Shown: piece after piece, positions 54,477 through 64,000 of the stretch
Position numbering within the stretch: the first letter of the stretch is position 1
How the letters are laid out: each line of letters starts with the position of its first letter
DNA from: Rhizobiaceae bacterium
Lineage (GTDB): Bacteria > Pseudomonadota > Alphaproteobacteria > Rhizobiales > Rhizobiaceae
Length of the DNA stretch: 64,000 nucleotides
Direction: 5' to 3'
Assembly: GCA_029212415.1 (NCBI GenBank)
Contig: JARGOF010000007.1
Coordinates: forward strand, 1 to 64,000
Notes under the pieces: model-generated
Databases searched by the model: none
Told to the model about the DNA's origin: nothing
Seen by the model: the letters and a program-made list of their open reading frames with translations, nothing else
Made by a program: the position numbers and the translations under genes

Positions 54477-56927
54477 ATGGAAAAACTCAAGGACGATAAA
54501 CGAAGCACGCGAAGGCTCTCCATCAGCCTGCGCGTCGGTTACGTCGCCAATCTCCTGCTGATCGGCGCCATATGCGTCTGGTTCTATGCCGAACAATCTG
54601 CCCAGAACAGGGAAATCCGCCATCTCGGTCGCTTGATAAAACAGGTGGAAAAGCTGGACAATTCATTGGCTTTTCTTGCCGAACGCGCCGAACTGCTGGG
54701 TGAAATCAAAGATGGCGCACCGTTCGAGAGCGCCAGAAAGGCGTTTTTGTACCGTCAGGCGGCGGTAAAGGGTCAGTTTCTTGAATTTCACCAACTTTGG
54801 GACGCACCTCAAACACCCGATGCGCTGAAACAGGGCGTCTATCTGATTGATCGGGAAATACGGTCGGACATACCCTTCCGGCACTACCGGCAGATGACTG
54901 ATCCTGAAGAAATCGAGGCTGCAACCAATGTTGACGAACTGCGGCGCGCTGGCCAGATGCTGTCTGCAACCTATGAACAATACCTGCAAAATTCGGGCAG
55001 AAACATCTCGCGGGTGATTCTCAACTCCCTGAAGGATTCGATTGTTTCCCAGGGCAACAAGATTCTGACCTATCTGCTCACGACAATCGCGGTTCTTCTG
55101 GCGCTCGGCTTGCTGGTTTTCATGCCGATCGACATTCTGTTGCGCCGTACCCTGCGCGATCTGGACGCGGCCACCGCCCAGGCGCGCGAAGAAAGCCGCA
55201 GGGCCAAAGCTGCTGAAAAGGCAAAGTCGGAATTTCTGGCCAATATGAGCCACGAAATCAGAACCCCGATGAATGGTGTGCTCGGAATGTCGGAACTGCT
55301 TTCACGCACCGAATTGGATCACAAACAACAAACGTTCACGGACATTATCGTAAAATCCGGCCAGACATTGCTGACCATCATCAACGATATATTGGATTTT
55401 TCGAGAATCGATGCCAAGCAGATGAAATTGAATCCGACCTCCTTCAATCTGCGCGAGGCAGTGGAAGATATTACCACACTGCTGGCAGGCAATGCGGCGG
55501 AAAAAGATCTGCATTTGATCGTTCGCTATGATCCGGAATTGCCCGAAGTCTTCGTCGGCGATTTGGGCCGGATCCGTCAGGTGCTGACGAACATTGTGGG
55601 CAATGCCGTAAAATTCACGGAAAAAGGGCAGATACTGGTCAACATCACCGGCACCAAACAGGATGATCATGCGGATGTTCTCATCCGCGTCGAAGATACA
55701 GGACCCGGCATCCCCGCCGACAAGCTCAATATCATTTTCGAAAAATTCAACCAGGTGGATGCGTCCTCGACACGCAGGCATGAAGGAACCGGTTTGGGTC
55801 TGGCCATTGCCGCCGGCCTCGTCGATCTGATGGGCGGCCGTTTTGGTGTGGACAGCACATTGGGTCGGGGGTCCACATTCTGGCTCGAAATGCATCTGCC
55901 GCTATGCCTCGACAATCAGAACACCTCAGGGAAAAATCCGGTTGACCTGTCAGATGCGCGCATCGTGGTCATCGACGCAAACCCCACCAGTCAACACGTC
56001 ATCCGCGAACAAATGCAAAGTTGGGCGCTCGATTGTGCGGTCGTGGAATCCATTGCGGTGGCGGACCAGGTTGTGAAGAAATCGATCGAACTTGGCGCGC
56101 CCATCAGTCTGATCATACTCGACACCCATACGCCTGAAGAATCCGGTAGACAATTGCGTGACATATTCGCCGGCTCAAAACAGATCAGCGATATTCCGGT
56201 ATTGCTGATGACCGCCGTCGACCACCATGGCACCGCCGATCTGTGCAAACATTTTGGCTTTGCGGGCTACCTGACCAAACCGGTTCGCGCCTCCCTTATG
56301 CTGGAAACAATCACATCCATTCTGGGCGGCGCGCGCAACGACGTCCCCATCACCGAAATGGCGGCCAAGCCAACGGCCCATGCCAGCACAGAAATCCATG
56401 AAGAAAAGTCAAGACCTGCCACACCGCGCCCGCCTTACGGCCCTGTCAACCACTCCGGCCAGATCGACCCCACCGATAATCCTTCGCAAGTTGACATCCT
56501 CGTTGCTGAAGACAACGATGTTAATCAGATGGTTTTCAAGCATATGCTTGGGGAAACCGGTTATTCCTTCTGCATTGCCAAAGACGGTCAGGAGGCCGTT
56601 GAACTGTGGCAAGAGCTCAATCCGAAAGTGATTTTGATGGATGTCTCGATGCCACGCAGGAATGGCTATCAGGCAACAGCCTTTATCCGCGGCAAGGAAA
56701 GGGACACTGGCACCTATACGCCGATCATCGGTGTAACGGCACATGCCTTGAAAGATGATCGTAACCTGTGCATTGAAGCAGGCATGGATGATTACCTGCC
56801 GAAGCCCATATCAACGGAAAAACTGGTCGTCTTGATTGAACGATGGCTGGACAACAGCACAGCGAAAAGCGGCAGATCAACAGACAGGGACGTGCAAAAC
56901 GGCTTGTCGGCAAATGGGATTATTTGA
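54477..56927 (+). CDS. Hybrid sensor histidine kinase
   Basis: An 816-residue membrane kinase. Order: two transmembrane helices (about 18-36 and 196-222) bracketing a 160-residue periplasmic sensor of unknown type, HisKA with phospho-acceptor His259 in [12 protein letters not shown], an HATPase domain ([27 protein letters not shown]), a first receiver with Asp549 but an incomplete acidic pocket, and a second complete receiver with Asp722 (VILMDVSMP) and EDN pocket. The shape is that of CckA/BarA-type phosphorelay starters. No histidine phosphotransfer domain is present, so an external one is needed. The 3' end overlaps ispG by eight bases. Confidence 0.93.
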   Translation: MEKLKDDKRSTRRLSISLRVGYVANLLLIGAICVWFYAEQSAQNREIRHLGRLIKQVEKLDNSLAFLAERAELLGEIKDGAPFESARKAFLYRQAAVKGQFLEFHQLWDAPQTPDALKQGVYLIDREIRSDIPFRHYRQMTDPEEIEAATNVDELRRAGQMLSATYEQYLQNSGRNISRVILNSLKDSIVSQGNKILTYLLTTIAVLLALGLLVFMPIDILLRRTLRDLDAATAQAREESRRAKAAEKAKSEFLANMSHEIRTPMNGVLGMSELLSRTELDHKQQTFTDIIVKSGQTLLTIINDILDFSRIDAKQMKLNPTSFNLREAVEDITTLLAGNAAEKDLHLIVRYDPELPEVFVGDLGRIRQVLTNIVGNAVKFTEKGQILVNITGTKQDDHADVLIRVEDTGPGIPADKLNIIFEKFNQVDASSTRRHEGTGLGLAIAAGLVDLMGGRFGVDSTLGRGSTFWLEMHLPLCLDNQNTSGKNPVDLSDARIVVIDANPTSQHVIREQMQSWALDCAVVESIAVADQVVKKSIELGAPISLIILDTHTPEESGRQLRDIFAGSKQISDIPVLLMTAVDHHGTADLCKHFGFAGYLTKPVRASLMLETITSILGGARNDVPITEMAAKPTAHASTEIHEEKSRPATPRPPYGPVNHSGQIDPTDNPSQVDILVAEDNDVNQMVFKHMLGETGYSFCIAKDGQEAVELWQELNPKVILMDVSMPRRNGYQATAFIRGKERDTGTYTPIIGVTAHALKDDRNLCIEAGMDDYLPKPISTEKLVVLIERWLDNSTAKSGRSTDRDVQNGLSANGII

Positions 56928-58224
56928 CGGTGGCAAGCGCCTCTGAGCCTTGCACCATATTTCCCTTGTCCTCACCACCCTCGCCGACCCTGTTCTGGCC
57001 GAATCGGTTTTTGATGTAATCTCCCACCATGGCCTCGAATTCGGCGGCAATATTTGCCCCGCGCAGGGTTTTGACCTTTTTTCCATCGACAAACACAGGC
57101 GCCGCCGGGCTTTCACCGGTACCGGGAAGAGAGATTCCGATATCGGCCTGCTTTGATTCACCGGGGCCATTGACGATACAGCCCATGACGGCAACGCTGA
57201 GGGCCTCGACACCCGGATATTCTTCACGCCATGTCGGCATGTTGCGACGAAGATCACCCTGAATTTTTTCAGCCAGTTCCTGAAATGTTGTGGACGTAGT
57301 CCGACCACAACCCGGGCAGGCGGCTACAATGGGCATGAACTGCCTGAAGCCCATGACTTGAAGCAGTTCCTGCGCCACCTGGACTTCTCTGGTCCTGTCT
57401 CCGCCCGGCGCCGGCGTCAGCGAGATGCGAATCGTATCACCAATGCCCTGCTGCAGCACAATGCCGAGGGCCGCTGATGAAGCAACAATACCCTTGGTCC
57501 CCATTCCGGCTTCGGTCAGACCCAGATGCAGCGCATGGTCCGACCGGCGCGCCAGTTCCGTATAGACGGCAATCAGGTCCTGCACCTGGCTGACCTTGGC
57601 CGACAATATGATCTTGTCGCGCGGCAGCCCGATCTCTTCGGCCAGATCCGCCGACAACAATGCCGATTGGACAATCGCTTCCTGCATGACCTGCTGGGCG
57701 TTCTGCGGGCCGCCTTTTTGCGCGTTTTCATCCATCAGCCGCATCAGCAACACCTGGTCCAGCGAGCCCCAATTGACGCCGATCCGCACCGGTTTTCCAT
57801 GGCGGATGGCGATCTCGATGATCTGCGCAAACTGCTTGTCTTTTTTGTCCTTGAAACCGACATTTCCAGGATTGATGCGGTATTTTGCCAGCGCTTCGGC
57901 ACAGGCCGGGTGGTTTTGCAGCAATGTATGGCCGATATAGTGGAAATCGCCAATCAGCGGCACATCCAGACCAAGTCTTTCCAGCCGCTCGCGAATCTTT
58001 GGAACGGCAGCCGCACTCTCATCCCGGTCCACTGTTATACGCACGATCTCCGATCCGGCTTTCGACAGCGCGGCCACCTGGGCCACCGTTGCGTCGATAT
58101 CTGCCGTATCGGTATTGGTCATCGACTGGACAACGATCGGATGCGCGCCACCGATCAACACACCGCCGACATCAACGGCAACGGACGGACGCCTTGCAAA
58201 AACCTGAGAATGATACGTATTCAT
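56920..58224 (-). CDS. ispG: 4-hydroxy-3-methylbut-2-enyl diphosphate synthase
   Basis: A 434-residue IspG (GcpE), an iron-sulfur enzyme of the methylerythritol phosphate route that reduces MEcPP to HMBPP. Cluster cysteines lie in ACPGCGRTT and GCIVNGPGE. The N-terminal TIM-barrel half includes [13 protein letters not shown] and [13 protein letters not shown] 58224 is used; GTG 58242 is in frame. The C-terminus overlaps the end of the hybrid kinase by eight bases on the other strand. Confidence 0.96.
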   Translation of the reverse strand: MNTYHSQVFARRPSVAVDVGGVLIGGAHPIVVQSMTNTDTADIDATVAQVAALSKAGSEIVRITVDRDESAAAVPKIRERLERLGLDVPLIGDFHYIGHTLLQNHPACAEALAKYRINPGNVGFKDKKDKQFAQIIEIAIRHGKPVRIGVNWGSLDQVLLMRLMDENAQKGGPQNAQQVMQEAIVQSALLSADLAEEIGLPRDKIILSAKVSQVQDLIAVYTELARRSDHALHLGLTEAGMGTKGIVASSAALGIVLQQGIGDTIRISLTPAPGGDRTREVQVAQELLQVMGFRQFMPIVAACPGCGRTTSTTFQELAEKIQGDLRRNMPTWREEYPGVEALSVAVMGCIVNGPGESKQADIGISLPGTGESPAAPVFVDGKKVKTLRGANIAAEFEAMVGDYIKNRFGQNRVGEGGEDKGNMVQGSEALATVK

Positions 58225-58323
58225 GGACTGTTCGGGCTCCACTTGGCCGATTCACCTGATTACCGGGAGGTGGTATAATCGACCTGTTTTGTCAACACGA
58301 TGACCGCTTCATTGGCCAGCGGC

Positions 58324-58917
58324 CTATTTATTTGTTCCCGCTATCACGATCAACTTTACGATCGTCCTGAGTTCGGCTTCGATCTGATCAATGGACCCGG
58401 CGCGCATCTTGGTCCCCTCGGCCGCATTGACCAGCACGCGTGCCAGCCGTGCACAGGTCAGGGAAGGAGCGGGCAGGTGAAATTCTCCACGCTCAACCGA
58501 ACTCTGCAAGCCCTCGGTCAGGGCATTTTCCATATCCGACATCCATTCATCAAACAGATCGCCGGCAATTTCCTTGTTCAATCCGATCAATTCCTCGCCA
58601 TGCGGGGTCTGCGCAATGTCACGGTGCACCTGCACGAAGCCGCATTCAAGCGCCGCATATAATCTGTCCTCAAGCGGCAGATCGGACAGAAAGGCCTTCT
58701 GCAGATTGGAAATCATCTGCACCTTCAGCGCCTGGACAAAGGCTCTGAAGATATCCGCCTTGTTCTTGTAATGCTGGTAGAGCGCCGGGCGCGAGGTGCC
58801 GGCGGCATTGGCGATATCCTCCATTGACGTGCGCTTGAAACCATAGGTCACAAACCGTTCAAAGGCAGCCTCAAGGATAAGGTCACGTCGCGGATCACCG
58901 GTGCTTGGTATCATCAT
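58324..58917 (-). CDS. TetR/AcrR family transcriptional regulator
   Basis: A 197-residue TetR-type regulator: helix-turn-helix in FVTYGFKRTSMEDIANAAGTSRPALYQHYKNK, then a helical ligand domain. The start is one of two adjacent ATG codons (58917, 58914). It is divergent from the iorA-iorB genes with 118 bases between, where a perfect 14-bp palindrome lies, so it probably controls them and itself. The inducer is unknown, perhaps an N-heterocycle or aldehyde. Confidence 0.9.
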   Translation of the reverse strand: MMIPSTGDPRRDLILEAAFERFVTYGFKRTSMEDIANAAGTSRPALYQHYKNKADIFRAFVQALKVQMISNLQKAFLSDLPLEDRLYAALECGFVQVHRDIAQTPHGEELIGLNKEIAGDLFDEWMSDMENALTEGLQSSVERGEFHLPAPSLTCARLARVLVNAAEGTKMRAGSIDQIEAELRTIVKLIVIAGTNK

Positions 58918-58976
58918 CTTGACATTCTGACACTTTTTGTTATTTTGTCATTACTGCACTCTGCTGCCATCAGCAA

Positions 58977-58990
58977 GTGCACTAGTGCAC
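58977..58990. promoter_or_regulatory. Palindromic operator candidate of the iorAB/TetR unit
   Basis: GTGCACTAGTGCAC, a perfect 14-bp palindrome, 45 bases upstream of iorA. A second, looser inverted pair TGACA-N13-TGTCA lies at 58928-58950, nearer the TetR start. Either could be the TetR site. Confidence 0.6.
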
Positions 58991-59035
58991 CATAGACGAT
59001 GCTTAACGCAAGTCCGGCCCAAAGGAAGAAAAGCC

Positions 59036-59494
59036 ATGAAACTCTCTGTCAACGGGACTGTTCATGATCTGGACATTGAACCCGAAATGCCTCTCCTTTG
59101 GGTTTTACGCGACGAACTCGACATCAAGGGACCAAAATTCGGGTGCGGCATTGCCGCCTGCGGTGCCTGCACCGTGCATGTTGATGGGGAACCGGTTCGC
59201 TCCTGTACATTGCCGATCGGCGACGTGGAGGGCGAAGTCACCACCATAGAGGCCATTGGCAGCGCTGATTCCCTGCATGCGGTTCAACAGGCCTGGATTG
59301 AAGAACAGGTGCCCCAATGCGGCTATTGCCAGTCGGGTCAGATCATGAGTGCGGTCGCCCTGCTGCGCGAAATACCCAATCCCAGCGACGAGGACATTGA
59401 CAGCGCCCTGTCGGGAAATCTTTGCCGTTGTGGCACCTACCCGGCAATTCGCGCCGCCATAAGGCGCGCGGCAACCAAGAATATCGGAGCCTGA
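59036..59494 (+). CDS. iorA: Isoquinoline 1-oxidoreductase-type small subunit (2Fe-2S)
   Basis: A 152-residue iron-sulfur subunit of a molybdenum hydroxylase. Plant-type [2Fe-2S] ligands are in [13 protein letters not shown] with a further Cys after VRSC; the second cluster ligands are in QCGYCQSGQ and [18 protein letters not shown] lies upstream of ATG 59036. It passes electrons from the IorB molybdopterin subunit; no FAD subunit is adjacent, as usual for the IorAB type. Confidence 0.93.
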   Translation: MKLSVNGTVHDLDIEPEMPLLWVLRDELDIKGPKFGCGIAACGACTVHVDGEPVRSCTLPIGDVEGEVTTIEAIGSADSLHAVQQAWIEEQVPQCGYCQSGQIMSAVALLREIPNPSDEDIDSALSGNLCRCGTYPAIRAAIRRAATKNIGA

Positions 59495-59497
59495 GCC

Positions 59498-61801
59498 TTG
59501 AGCGAGCAGCAACACAAACCGAAAAAATCCCGCCTCGGCAAAATTGCACGACGGACGTTTCTGATTGGCACCGGCGCCATCGCTGGCGGATTGGCCGTCG
59601 GCTACTATTCTTACCAGCGCGGTTTTGACAACCCGCTTCTGAGCGATCTGGACAGGGGTGAATCGACCTTCAATCCTTTCGTCAAAATCGCCACAGACAA
59701 CACCATCACGATCATCGTTCCGCGTGCCGAAATGGGTCAGGGCGTCACCACCACACTGGCGGCGCTGGTTGCCGAGGAACTGGATGTCGCGCTTGATGCC
59801 GTGACAGTTGAACACGGCCCTGCATCCTCCGCCTATCTCAATCAGGCAATGCTCATCGACGCCGCGCCGGTGCCGGCCTTCGACGACAGTTTTACCGCTG
59901 GTGGATATCGCGGCGCCATGGAAATCCTGTCCAAATTCCTCGCCATTCAGGCCACCGGCGGTTCCTCTTCAACCGTCGATGCATTTGAAAAAATGCGCTT
60001 TGCCGGTTGCGCGGCAAGGGAAGTGCTCAAACAGGCAGCAGCGGAAAAATTTGACGTGTCGCCCGCCGCTCTGGCTACCAACAACGGCAGGGTAGAGGAC
60101 ACGGCCAGCGGCCGTTCAGCGACCTATGGCGAACTGGCAGCACGCGCGGCTACAATGTCGCCGCCGGCCAACATGCAACTGCGCACCCGTTCGCAATGGA
60201 AGCTGCTGGGCAAGTCGCAGCCCCGCACGGATATCAGGCAGAAGGTAACCGGCGCTCCAATATTCGGCATCGACGTGGACCTTCCCGACATGGTCTACGC
60301 CACCGTCAAGATGAATCCGCATCTTGGCGGCCGCGTCAATTCCATCGATGCCAGCCAGGCGGCAGATATGAAGGGCGTCATCAAGGTTGTGCCGATCGAA
60401 AGCCAGACCGGCAACGGATTTGCCGTTATCGCCGACAACAGCTGGCGCGCCTTCCAGGCCGCCGAAGCCGTCACTGTCGACTGGGGACCAGCGCCCTACC
60501 CGGCTGAAACGGCACAAATCACCGGGCAATTGCGCGAAACCCTGGAGACCGGCGATCGCTTTTCACTGCGCGAAGCCGGCGATCCGGACACGGCCTTTTC
60601 AAACAGCGCCCCGGACCAGGTTCTGGAGGCCGAATATGAAGTTCCCTTTCTGGCCCATGCCACGATGGAGCCGATGAATGCCACTGCGCGCTTCAAGGAC
60701 GGCAAGCTGGATATCTGGTCCCCTAACCAATCGCCGACGATCATCCGGTCCGTCTGCGCTTCGGTCGCCAACCTCGACCCAGATCAGGTCCACGTGCATA
60801 CAACATTTCTGGGCGGCGGTTTCGGTCGGCGCTCCGAGGTTGATTTCTCGATTTATGCGGTCAAATTGGCCATGGAAACCGGCGGCAGGCCCGTCAAGGT
60901 TACCTGGACGCGCGAGGAAGACATCACCCACGACACCTATCGCCCTGCAGCACTGGCCCGTTACCAGGCGCTGCTGAACGATCAGGGCATGCCCACCGCG
61001 CTGCGGGCGACGGTGGCATCACCCTCCATCATCCCCAGTCTGATCGGGCGCACCTACCCCAGCCTGCCTGCGGGCGGTCCCGACAAGACCCTCATCGAGG
61101 GTGCCTATGACCAACCCTATGCAATCGACAATTACCGCATTGATGCGGCCAAGGCAGAGATTGCGGTCCCGGTTGGTTTCTGGCGTTCGGTCGGCAATTC
61201 CTTCAACGCCTTCATGCAGGAAAGTTTTCTTGACGAAATTGCCGCAAGCACCGGCAAGGACCCACTGGCCCTGCGCCTGGAACTGAGCAAATCCTGGCCG
61301 GTCGCCACCCGGGTTCTGGAAAAAGTCGCACAGATGGCCCATTGGGGCGAGACATTGCCGAATGGCCGGGCACAGGGCATTGCCTTCACGCTCTCGTTTG
61401 GAACCTGGGTCGCGCAGATCGTCCAGGTCAGGGAGATTGATGGTTCGATCAAGATCGAAAAGGTCTGGTGTGTCGCCGATCCCGGAGAAGTCCTGGATCC
61501 AGCCATATTCAAGGCGCAGATGGTGTCGGGGATCATCTTTGGCCTGTCATCGGCCATCGGCCAGGAAATCACCTTCTCCGAGGGCATGGTTGAACAATCG
61601 AATTTTCACGATTTTGACGCGATGCGGATGAATCAGTGCCCCGCCATAGAAGTGGAGATACTGGAAAATTCCCCGCATATGGGTGGTGCGGGCGAACCGG
61701 GAACACCGCCGTCCATACCCGCCCTTGCCAACGCCATTTTCGCACTCAATGCAAAACGCATCCGGCACCTGCCGCTGTCGCGGGAGGTTGATTTCGCCTG
61801 A
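59498..61801 (+). CDS. iorB: Isoquinoline 1-oxidoreductase-type large subunit (molybdopterin)
   Basis: A 767-residue molybdopterin-binding subunit of the xanthine dehydrogenase family. It begins at TTG 59498, three bases after iorA, with GGAG upstream; no ATG lies near the N-terminus. A twin-arginine signal KIARRTFLIGTGAIAGG points to export by Tat, probably with IorA carried along. Further marks are RAEMGQGVTTTLAAL, LGGGFGRRSEVDF, WRSVGNSFNAFMQESFLDE and GAGEPGTPP near the cofactor. The substrate (N-heterocycle or aldehyde) is not determined. Confidence 0.92.
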   Translation: MSEQQHKPKKSRLGKIARRTFLIGTGAIAGGLAVGYYSYQRGFDNPLLSDLDRGESTFNPFVKIATDNTITIIVPRAEMGQGVTTTLAALVAEELDVALDAVTVEHGPASSAYLNQAMLIDAAPVPAFDDSFTAGGYRGAMEILSKFLAIQATGGSSSTVDAFEKMRFAGCAAREVLKQAAAEKFDVSPAALATNNGRVEDTASGRSATYGELAARAATMSPPANMQLRTRSQWKLLGKSQPRTDIRQKVTGAPIFGIDVDLPDMVYATVKMNPHLGGRVNSIDASQAADMKGVIKVVPIESQTGNGFAVIADNSWRAFQAAEAVTVDWGPAPYPAETAQITGQLRETLETGDRFSLREAGDPDTAFSNSAPDQVLEAEYEVPFLAHATMEPMNATARFKDGKLDIWSPNQSPTIIRSVCASVANLDPDQVHVHTTFLGGGFGRRSEVDFSIYAVKLAMETGGRPVKVTWTREEDITHDTYRPAALARYQALLNDQGMPTALRATVASPSIIPSLIGRTYPSLPAGGPDKTLIEGAYDQPYAIDNYRIDAAKAEIAVPVGFWRSVGNSFNAFMQESFLDEIAASTGKDPLALRLELSKSWPVATRVLEKVAQMAHWGETLPNGRAQGIAFTLSFGTWVAQIVQVREIDGSIKIEKVWCVADPGEVLDPAIFKAQMVSGIIFGLSSAIGQEITFSEGMVEQSNFHDFDAMRMNQCPAIEVEILENSPHMGGAGEPGTPPSIPALANAIFALNAKRIRHLPLSREVDFA

Positions 61802-61916
61802 ATTTTCAAGCGCAACAGACAGCAAGCGCCGTCAATGATGCATTGCCACCGTGTTTCCGGAAAGACACAACTCCCGGAAACACCTTCGTTTTCACTGCAC
61901 GTGAGACAGGCATAGT

Positions 61917-62891
61917 TCAGGCGACAACGGGGAGATTCTCCGGGCGCACAGCCGGTGCGATCACACCCAGCTCAGCAAGTGAGGTGGCAATGGCTGTCTG
62001 TGTGTCTGTTATCGGTATCGCACCGATCAGAACCTCCAATTTGTGCCCATCCAGCGCATGCGGCTCCTTCCACAGGTAGGACATTTCACAGACCTCCCTC
62101 AGCATCGGCACGACCAGGGCGCCCAGCCGAAACAACAGCCAGGGAACATTGGCGCGCTTGAGGTCGGAACCAATGGCCACTTCACAGTGGTGCTTCATTT
62201 CATTGCCGGTCATTGCATGCCCCGGAAACAGAAACTGCTCAAATGGCGACAGTTCATCGGCGTGAGCGGCCAATTGCACAAAGCTGTCGGCAAGGTCCGG
62301 CAGATAGGCCCAGCTGTGCACCACATTCATCGGACCGGGATAGGTAAAGACACCCTTCTTCATCTTCGCAGCAATGGCAAGATCAAACCACGACCCGGGC
62401 ATTTTGCCACCGTAAAAGTCGCCCGCGCGCAGGATGATGGTCTGTACGCCATGGCTGGATGACTGCTGCCTGAAATAGTCTTCCACTGCACAGCGCAGGG
62501 TGCCCTTGCGTGTCGTCTTCGAAATGGCCGTATCGTCCTTGACGAGGGGCGGGATCTTGTGGCCGTAATTGTAGACATTGCCCGGGAAAAGGTGGATGGC
62601 GCCGTGCTCCCGGCACGCAGCCATGACATTTTCGCCCATCGGCATCAGGTTTTTTTTCCACTGCGTGTAGATTGGATTGAGGCCATTGAAGATGAAATCC
62701 GAACCGTGGGTGGCCTGCACCAGGGATTGCCGGTCGAGCGCATTGGCGGCCCGTTGTTCTATTGCTGCCGGAAGCCCTTTTGCCGTGCCTGTCCGTGTGA
62801 TGGCAACGACATGGTATCCGGCGCGATAGAACGCCTTTGCCGCCATATTCGAAAGCCTGCCATTGGCACCAAGTATTGCGATCGTTTTCAT
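61917..62891 (-). CDS. NAD(P)-dependent epimerase/dehydratase family protein
   Basis: A 324-residue extended short-chain dehydrogenase. The Rossmann motif ILGANGRLSNMAAKAFYRAG is at the N-terminus (GxxGxx variant); a YNYG segment and downstream substrate-binding part follow. The substrate is unknown. AAGGAG lies eight bases upstream of ATG. It is divergent from a LysR regulator that probably controls it. Confidence 0.85.
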   Translation of the reverse strand: MKTIAILGANGRLSNMAAKAFYRAGYHVVAITRTGTAKGLPAAIEQRAANALDRQSLVQATHGSDFIFNGLNPIYTQWKKNLMPMGENVMAACREHGAIHLFPGNVYNYGHKIPPLVKDDTAISKTTRKGTLRCAVEDYFRQQSSSHGVQTIILRAGDFYGGKMPGSWFDLAIAAKMKKGVFTYPGPMNVVHSWAYLPDLADSFVQLAAHADELSPFEQFLFPGHAMTGNEMKHHCEVAIGSDLKRANVPWLLFRLGALVVPMLREVCEMSYLWKEPHALDGHKLEVLIGAIPITDTQTAIATSLAELGVIAPAVRPENLPVVA

Positions 62892-62981
62892 GTGAGACTC
62901 CTTTGAATCAGTCTGTACGGGATCGGTCTCGACAATATCGCTTCAATTTCGTATCTTAAATCGACATAAATGGATAATTGT

Positions 62982-62997
62982 AATTCAAATTTGAATT
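62982..62997. promoter_or_regulatory. Palindromic operator candidate between epimerase and LysR
   Basis: AATTCAAATTTGAATT, a perfect 16-bp palindrome, ends five bases before the LysR ATG at 63003. A further AT-rich T-N11-A-like arrangement suits LysR binding. Binding here would block LysR gene translation or transcription, i.e. autorepression, while activating the divergent gene. Confidence 0.6.
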
Positions 62998-63002
62998 GAG
63001 GG

Positions 63003-63917
63003 ATGATGGACTGGCAACAGGTACAGTGTTTTCTTGCAGTCGCAGAACGTGGAACGCTGGCCGCCGCAGCGAGTCATCTGGGCATGAGCCAGCCGACGCT
63101 GGGACGGCACATCAATGCGCTGGAGGCCTCTTTGGGGCTGGCATTGTTTATCCGCAGCCGAAAAGGCATGGCGCTGACTGAAGCCGGCCTGTCGATCGTC
63201 GATGACGCCAGAGGCATGCGGGACGAAGCCGACCGTATTGCCCTCAAGGCCGCCGGCAGCGCACAATCGGTCAGCGGTTCCATACGGATCACCGCCAGCG
63301 ATATCGTCTCCACCTATGTTTTGCCGCCGATCATTGCGGCCCTGGGCATTGCCGAACCCGACATTGAGGTCGAACTTGTCCCCAGCAATACGCTTGAAAA
63401 CCTGCTCAGACGTGATGCCGACATCGCCGTCAGGATGGTGCGTCCCATGCAAAATGATGTCATCGCCCGCAAGACCAACGAAATGGGCATGGGGATCTAT
63501 GCCCATGAGCATTATCTTGCCCGCCGGGGCGAACCAGCCAACATGGAAGAGTTTTTCCGGCACCGGCTTATCGGCATGGATCGGTCCAACCTGATCATCG
63601 ACGGCATGCACGATTTTGGAATTGCCGCAGAGCGAAACATGTTTTCGGTGCGCACCGATGATCAGGTTGCCTATTGGGAATTGATCAAAGCGGGTGCGGG
63701 AATTGGATTTGCGGCACATTTTCTGGCCAATGGCGCGCCGGGCCTGCGACGTATTCTGCCCGACATCACGATCCGGGCTCTGCCGGTCTGGCTGGCTTCG
63801 CACCGCGAATTGCGCACCAGCCAGCGTATCCGCCGCGTGATGGATTTCCTGCATGAACACATCAGTGCCTTGCCATTGAAGCAGGGGATGCCGGAACACG
63901 ATACAGTTGAGCACTGA
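63003..63917 (+). CDS. LysR family transcriptional regulator
   Basis: A 304-residue LysR-type protein. The N-terminal helix-turn-helix is in GTLAAAASHLGMSQPTLGRHI, followed by a periplasmic-binding-protein-like effector domain (IRITASDIVSTYVLPPII, AYWELIKAGAGIGFAAHF). ATG 63003 abuts GAGGG; the adjacent in-frame ATG 63006 is three bases from it and may be the true start. It is divergent from the epimerase gene, its likely target. The long opposite-strand frame over it is a shadow. Confidence 0.9.
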   Translation: MMDWQQVQCFLAVAERGTLAAAASHLGMSQPTLGRHINALEASLGLALFIRSRKGMALTEAGLSIVDDARGMRDEADRIALKAAGSAQSVSGSIRITASDIVSTYVLPPIIAALGIAEPDIEVELVPSNTLENLLRRDADIAVRMVRPMQNDVIARKTNEMGMGIYAHEHYLARRGEPANMEEFFRHRLIGMDRSNLIIDGMHDFGIAAERNMFSVRTDDQVAYWELIKAGAGIGFAAHFLANGAPGLRRILPDITIRALPVWLASHRELRTSQRIRRVMDFLHEHISALPLKQGMPEHDTVEH

Positions 63918-64000
63918 AGCCGGGTGATGGTTAAATACCGCGATTGCAAACCAAAGCCATAGGCGCAAATCGACGCGCGCAGTCAGATATCAAGTCAACT

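Overview
The window reads as a chromosomal segment of an alphaproteobacterium, most likely of the order Hyphomicrobiales (Rhizobiales). The support is gene content and order: cobS-cobT next to a J-domain gene and bolA, aroK-aroB-corC beside xerD and accA, helicase-S4-fdxA-carD beside rpoH, and phaA-phaB-phaR, together with TTAA-N7-TTAA boxes of the CtrA type and GANTC clusters of the CcrM type. No tRNA, rRNA, CRISPR array, insertion sequence or prophage was seen. About 60 protein genes are supported. The species cannot be named from the sequence alone.

Left part (1-16 kb). A minus-strand block holds galM, a VWA (CoxE-like) protein, a GNAT acetyltransferase, metA (predicted acetyl-CoA type), a MoxR ATPase, an ABC-F ATPase and thiamine pyrophosphokinase. 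A TPP riboswitch then drives the plus-strand thiBPQ thiamine importer, so import and pyrophosphorylation of thiamine sit back to back. An M48 lipoprotein protease, a GGDEF-EAL c-di-GMP enzyme behind a perfect CtrA-type box, and rpoH follow.

Middle (16-33 kb). carD has a long structured leader; fdxA, an S4 protein and an SUV3-like helicase with a low-complexity tail precede it on the minus strand. Between the helicase and phaB lies about 1.4 kb of divergent tandem repeats of roughly 0.4 kb, combining CtrA-type boxes, dense GANTC sites, short hairpins and two matching 38-codon ORFs. This is the most unusual stretch of the window. The PHB genes phaB, phaA and divergent phaR follow, then a methyltransferase and gloB. 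A catabolic cluster comes next: an FAD oxidoreductase, a MarR regulator and a TRAP transporter (dctQMP). Identical 18-bp AT-rich sites precede the FAD gene and the TRAP operon, which suggests one regulon.

Right part (33-64 kb). Mainly housekeeping: rpmB, a queuosine-precursor transporter, cobS-cobT with a coupled phytase-like secreted protein, a J-domain protein, bolA, corC-aroB-aroK, a 48-residue membrane protein, xerD, accA, an L,D-transpeptidase, a TusA-like protein, a CobW GTPase, a D,D-carboxypeptidase, an M20 amidohydrolase, rpmF, a glutathione transferase, mtgA, ispA, a hybrid histidine kinase preceded by a 22-bp tandem repeat, and ispG. The end holds a TetR-iorA-iorB molybdenum hydroxylase unit and a divergent LysR/NAD-epimerase pair, each with a perfect palindrome in its control region.
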